64,000 bases of DNA, taken from Capsicum annuum (taxonomy: Eukaryota; Streptophyta; Magnoliopsida; Solanales; Solanaceae). This document shows positions 59,385 through 64,000 of this stretch, one piece after another. The notes under the pieces are model-generated. The model was not told the origin of the DNA and made no database searches. It worked only from the letters and a program-made list of their open reading frames with translations. The stretch's first letter is position 1; every line of letters starts with the position of its first letter. Made by a program: the position numbers and the translations under genes. Location: contig NC_061120.1 of NCBI RefSeq assembly GCF_002878395.1, forward strand, positions 93,707,805 through 93,771,804, written 5' to 3'.

Positions 59385-60952
59385 TCTGGTGCCTAGGGCC
59401 CCCAAGTATGTCTTCCTTCTTAGTCTTTTGTAGAAGATTGATTGGGGACGGTGCTTAGTTATTTTGTTGGGGGTTGGGGTGTACCATATAGCTACTATGT
59501 ATTATTATTGTCGTGTTTCATTTCTCATCGACTGTACTTTAAATGATGAAGTGGCATACTATGTGATGTTTTGTGTGTGTGTTTTATGTGATGTTTAAAT
59601 TGAAAAGAAACTTCATATCTAAGGCAGTTAACATTTTGTTGATATAATTGTGTAAAAATTTTTGAATATGTTTGGAAAAATGATACCCCTCCCTTAATTT
59701 TGACGACTGTGTGATTTGTGTAGCATGTAACAATTGTGAATATCGTAATGGTATTAGAATTAGGAACGTTATACTGTGAAAAACAATTATATGAACTGAA
59801 TAGGAAGTAACTTGCAATGTGATAATGTACAATATGTGTGTAAGGCATTACCCAGTCCTCTCTGTTTGTGGAATAAAAAAATTGCTCGGTTAGTGTTGCC
59901 AAGGTTGTAGAATCATCAGTTAAGAAAGGATCATAGGTCGCTCATTAAAAAAATCAATTCACTTTATCCTAAAATAACAAACCAAAAGTTAATAAGAATC
60001 CCTTGATACAAATCTGAGACTTAATAGTCCTAATTTTTCTTTACACCGATTCACCTACCCATTTTAAGCGTAATGAACATGTTTTGGCCCTTTCTCCTAG
60101 GACGTTGTGCACCTCAACTCAGGGAAATCACCTAAGTTAAGGGTGGCTATCATAGGGGTGCACAAAGAAAATTTGATGTGAAGAAGGGGTATGAATAAAA
60201 AAAGTAAGGTTAGGTGCGTTACAAAAAGAAAAATTGGAAAACCGTGAAAATAGAAAAAGAGCAAGAAAAAAGAAAGTTGTGAAAAATGAGACAAGAAAAA
60301 CAATAAAAGACCGCACCCAGTCTGAACTAGTAGAAAAAAAAATTAAAATGTAGAAACAAGGGAGGATTGAAAAAAAAGGTTGGAAATGAATGGACCCCAA
60401 ATTTATTATAGTGTCAAGGAGGATTAGTCATTAAAATAAATTCTCGATTATACAATACCAGCCCCAAGCCTGCGTTACTAGCCAAATAAAGTCCTATAGT
60501 GATCCTTATCCAAATAAAGTCCTATAGTCATATAGGGAAAGCATATGGCATTCTGTGCACACTGTGGAACTTCTTTGTGAGTGATAGAGTCTCTTAACCA
60601 TCCTTTAATTATCACGATAAATCTATATGATTGAATGAAACTTCTTTGACTAAGAGGGTACATAGGTTGCATTGATAGATTATTTATCTGTTTGAGTAGT
60701 GTAACTTATGTATATGCATTGTTGCTTGTTTCTAATGTAATGAAATCACTTGATTCCTATGTGTCATGTTACTATACTCCATCAGTATACACAGTTGGGT
60801 TTTGCAATTCTAAAAATAGGAAAGGCTAATGTGTTGTGAACTAAAGTTAATAATTGACTAGCAAAGGTATCTTAGGATCTTCCTATTTAAGAATCTTGTG
60901 TTTGTTTGTTTTGTGTTTTGCCTGAGGAGATGAAAATGTTCTAATTTGAGGG
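59385..60952. other. 3' untranslated region of the Athila element
   Basis: No gene. It contains a purine-rich, low-complexity segment at about 60160-60375 and a 19-bp direct repeat ccaaataaagtcctatagt at 60482-60500 and 60510-60528. It ends ctaatttgaggg, a weak purine tract directly before the 3' LTR. Confidence 0.7.
60482..60528. repeat. Direct repeat of 19 bp, period 28
   Basis: ccaaataaagtcctatagt occurs at 60482 and 60510 without mismatch, in the 3' untranslated part of the Athila element. Confidence 0.9.
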
Positions 60953-62140
60953 TGTTGATATGACATGGAAACATGGAATATTCAATGCTTAAAATGGTGA
61001 ATTATGCATTGACATAGGATATTTGTTGGATGTGATGTGTGTTTTATATGTTTTGCAGGGAAACTAAGTCAAAAGTGGTGTTGAACTAAAAAGGAAAAAA
61101 GAAAGTTCTAAAAAGTTAAAGATGCAAAGTTACTGGAATGTACAATTAGCAGATACGACTTATAGGGTGACAGTACGAATCGTAACCACTGAATCCAGAA
61201 AAGAGATACAACTGTTGGCATCGAGTTGGAACTAGAAGTAACTACTCATTGCCTTAGGCGTAAACCACTCCCAACATATTTTTCCTACTTTATTTTAATT
61301 AGGTTTCCTTTCTTATGTAGAGATTCTATAAATACCGTAGGGTTATTCCTTTATTATGTTATGCACTTTTTTCAATTTTCTTTATACCGTCACATACTTT
61401 GATTATTGATGCAATTGTCCTTGAGTTTTTGGTTTCATATTCAAGTGAAAGTTTTGGATTTTAATCTTTCATTATATTCCAATTAATTACATGTCTTCTT
61501 CATTGATTTCCTCGGATTATTGAATTAGCATGAACGACTATTTGCAACTGCATGTATTGTGATCTTCTTCATATTAATTGTATCCCAAGCAATTGCAGAT
61601 CTACGGAATTGTCTGTATCGAGAACATACTCTAAAGGAAGTTTGAGATTCTCAAAAGGAGATTACGATAGTGATTCGAGGCTATCAACCCCCATCTAATC
61701 AACTTGAGACTCAAAAGATATGTGTTGAACTGAGGTTACGGATAAGGGACAGTAACGCTACACCCTGACTCTCACAAAGTAAGGACTGATATTTATCAAT
61801 GCATTCTCAAGACGGATAATAACACCTAATTGTCATCTTTGCATAAAGAACAGTGGGTTAGGTGAATCCAAAACGAGACACATATGGAGTTGAGAAGCCA
61901 GGGGGACACTGTCCTAGTATTCGTCTCTTATTATTTACAAAATAAAGCATTCAAGTTCGTCTACGTGTTATTTTTTACTTTAAATCCCCCATTTTCTTTT
62001 ATGCATTGCTCGTAATCTCATCAAATTTGAGAGATAACTCTATGCATTCCCTGTGGGTTCGACCCCAACCTGGTTTAGGTTATAATATTTGACATCGACC
62101 GCAACGTAATTCTTTGGAGGCTAGTTTTTGGGCAACATCA
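60953..62140 (+). repeat. 3' LTR of the Athila element
   Basis: Starts tgttgatatgacatgg and ends gggcaacatca at 62140, 1188 bp. It aligns with 46333-47874 except for a missing 272-bp block at aaagttact (61126-61134) and about 75 bp near 61540. It shares the long stretch around gattattgatgcaattgtcc and the TATA box at 61327-61334. Confidence 0.87.
61327..61334 (+). promoter_or_regulatory. TATA box of the Athila 3' LTR
   Basis: tataaata followed by ccgtagggttattcct, identical in position and context to 46984-46991. Confidence 0.72.
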
Positions 62141-62232
62141 GTAGCCTCTCCCTTAAAAGTGTAAACTACAAAACCCATAAAAACGACTCTACTTAACAAG
62201 GCTTTGTATGAACCCAATCGACCATGACCCTA

Positions 62233-62245
62233 GGCTTTTATACCA
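62233..62245 (-). promoter_or_regulatory. Primer binding site of element C, initiator-Met type
   Basis: On the minus strand TGGTATAAAAGCC, against TGGTATCAGAGCC for the initiator-Met site, two differences. It lies directly after the 5' LTR end. Confidence 0.78.
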
Positions 62246-62248
62246 ACT

Positions 62249-64000
62249 TGTTCATGACCCAAACTAGGGTTTGGCCATGACGGGTATTCTAAGTACATCA
62301 AGGAGAGGAGCCCACCCCCTTTGCCTAGTCAAATAGAACACAATATACTAGCAGTGGATGAATTCTGAACATATAACAATATAAGTTGTGAACTAAAAAT
62401 TTAATAAGATGGGAAACTCAGAAAGGAATTCCAGAAATTCGACAACATCTAAATCCACAGTAATCCACAAAGGCTCTAAATAGACCAAAATCAGTCTAAG
62501 TTAGGACATGCCCTCAAAGATAGCCAAAAGAATCCAATAAAAGTAGTCTAAGAAATAAAGGAAACAAGACTTCAAAATGATATCCCTTTTAGATAATGGA
62601 AGCTCACCACTTCAAAGTTGACTCCTGGCAACCCAGAATCCTTTCACTACGCAGAAAAGGTAGAAGTATCTATGTTCCATGTACCTCATGGGGATAGAAC
62701 ATTCAAAAAACGGGTAACATATTATATAAAAATATATACTTAATATGTTGGGATAGGGAACAAGGTTTAACATAAATGTAAAACATTGGACTGCGGTGTG
62801 TGGTGTAACCTTCATAATTGTACCCATGGGCTATATAGGCTATAACTCTCACCCGTGGTAGGGCATTAGTGCGTGTAGATAGACAAATAGGAGAATAATC
62901 ATAAACATAGATGGGCAGAGGACTTGAATCTCTCAGTAATATATCAAGGGTGATATGAACACCTGATCATAAAGCAACAGTGACTTGAATACCAGGCTAT
63001 TTAGACCCCCACTCCGGTAGATGCAATTTCTAGTACTATCCCTCTCAGGACGTCCACTATCACAACGAACTACACAATACCCTTTAATCCCAATTAAAAC
63101 ATTAAGCACATAACCATTTATTTAATCTAGGAGTCATTCATAATGAAAAAATCAAGTAGTATCGTCATACCAAGTATAGCTTAAAGGCGAATTTCATCGT
63201 GCCAAATCAAATAGCCAATGGGACTCTAAACCACTAACTAATAAGACTCTGACCCATTTAGTTAACTAGGACTCAAACCCATTACCAATAAGACTTTAAA
63301 TATTTAGCCAATTGGGACTTTAATCCTATGAGCTATTTGGACTTCAAAGTTCTATTTCAAAATCAATCCATGGCTATAAAGTCCTTTCAAATCATTCATG
63401 ATTCATTATCCTTTCTATGCAATTGTCATAATCCAATAGTAGTTCAATGTACATATACTCATATTACAGGCTAATTTGAAAAGATTGGGTTTAGGTTATC
63501 ACTGATTCAATTGTCAAAATCCACATAATTGGGGGAATCCATGGCCTCCTAGTTTATTCACTATACCCATGCACCCACACACATTCAAAACCATCAATAA
63601 AGCATGAAAAAATACATATAAACCATGGAAAGATCATTTCAGAGAAAAATCATTCAAAACCCTCAGCCCACATTCCAAAGTCAACATTCAAAACCACTTG
63701 ATTAACAATTTAAAATATAATCTTTATGAAAATAAGATTTAGGGATGAGTAACATGCCTGAGATATCATGAATTACATAGAGAAATCAATCCTTGGAAGC
63801 TCTAACTGCCTAATCCTTAAAAACCCTAGATGTTCTTGAATTAGGGATTTGAGAGAGTGTATTTGGTGGTTAAGTGTTAAGAATAGGGCCTCCAACATGT
63901 TTTATGGTCGTGGTTCTTATGTGGGGGAAGAGGGAAATGTCCAAAGTGTCCTTAACCAAAATCTGAAAATTTATCGCCAGTGAAAACGGGTCACCCTACG
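62249..64000 (-). repeat. 5' LTR of element C (continues past the window)
   Basis: Begins tgttcatgaccc at 62249 (the LTR's downstream end on the minus strand) and parallels 39366-41030 of the 3' LTR. Box ggaagctcaccactt at 62598-62612; repeated units of the gccaattgggactt type at about 63200-63350; aaaccctag at 63821-63829. The upstream U3 end lies outside the window. Confidence 0.85.

Larger units (their letters stand above)
46333..62140 (+). mobile_element. Athila-type Ty3 retrotransposon, 15.8 kb, carrying a nested solo LTR
   Basis: Plus strand: 5' LTR, tRNA-Asp-type primer site, gag, CDLGA-type protease, RT, RNase H, integrase, a 1.3-kb spacer, a third ORF and 3' LTR. It sits in the untranslated leader of minus-strand element C, whose sequence resumes on the other side. 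I see no perfect target-site duplication: the left flank ends gtcttat and the right starts gtagcctctccc, where related leaders read ccttatagtctttccc, so the target has drifted by a few bases. A family-B solo LTR interrupts the third ORF. The two LTRs differ by two large gaps and many substitutions, so the insertion is old. Confidence 0.9.
62141..64000 (-). mobile_element. Element C, right part: leader, primer site and 5' LTR
   Basis: tagcctctcccttaaaagtg continues the leader of element C interrupted at 46332. The primer site and 5' LTR follow. The element runs off the right edge. Confidence 0.85.

Noticed and set aside
60097..60400. Overlapping Phe/Leu/Ser-rich minus-strand ORFs
   Set aside because: They are the complement of a purine-rich low-complexity stretch in the Athila 3' untranslated region.
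1..64000. tRNA, rRNA, organelle-derived segments, or host genes
   Set aside because: None recognised on either strand by reading; a tRNAscan and organelle search would settle it. TGGTATC strings are primer sites beside LTRs.

Overview
This window looks like plant heterochromatin, probably pericentromeric, most likely from a Solanaceae genome such as tomato, pepper, tobacco or a relative. The DNA is AT-rich, I find no intact host gene and no RNA gene, and nearly everything recognisable is decayed Ty3/gypsy LTR retrotransposon. The Solanaceae assignment is an inference from the style of the LTRs (ends of the TGTAACRCCCC and GTCRTGACA type) and of the third ORF of the Athila-like element; no species marker was found.

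Two lineages are present. (1) Tekay/Del-type chromoviruses: initiator-Met tRNA-type primer site, gag with zinc knuckle, PR-RT-RNaseH-INT, a chromodomain-like tail, and LTRs of about 2.1-2.8 kb. (2) Athila/Tat-type elements: tRNA-Asp-type primer site, a CDLGA-type protease, and a third ORF after integrase. Every coding region carries stops, frameshifts and, wherever I could check, damaged catalytic residues, so nothing here should be able to move on its own.

Layout. 1-776: 5' part of a Tekay-type LTR. 1380-2760: minus-strand Athila/Tat gag-protease remnant. 3949-13667 and 19691-28806: two copies, same orientation, of one composite block. Each holds an anonymous flank with an (AT)n tract, a nearly whole minus-strand Tekay element (A1, A2), and the edge of a second LTR family (B) that abuts A's broken 5' LTR. 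In copy 1 the B side continues to 18094 as a truncated element; 18095-19690 is anonymous DNA with degenerate tandem repeats of about 100 bp. 28302-31412: LTR pieces arranged head to head (inverted). 31872-34681: a clean solo LTR (G) with a perfect 5-bp target-site duplication. 35031-39354: a plus-strand Tekay element (F) whose RT is fused to the integrase tail by an internal deletion. 39355-46332 plus 62141-64000: one minus-strand Tekay element (C), split in its untranslated leader by a 15.8-kb plus-strand Athila element (46333-62140), which itself carries a solo LTR of family B (55317-57668) inside its third ORF.

The features do not cooperate as a cellular pathway; they record layered insertion, duplication, LTR-LTR recombination and decay. 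The features I find most worth checking are: the composite duplication with shared lesions, the solo LTR inside the Athila third ORF, sequence boxes shared by otherwise different Tekay LTR families, TGASTCA/ACTCGTA motif clusters shared by Tekay and Athila LTRs and by the spacer before the third ORF, and the inverted LTR junction. I did not find a new defence system or other host biological system.
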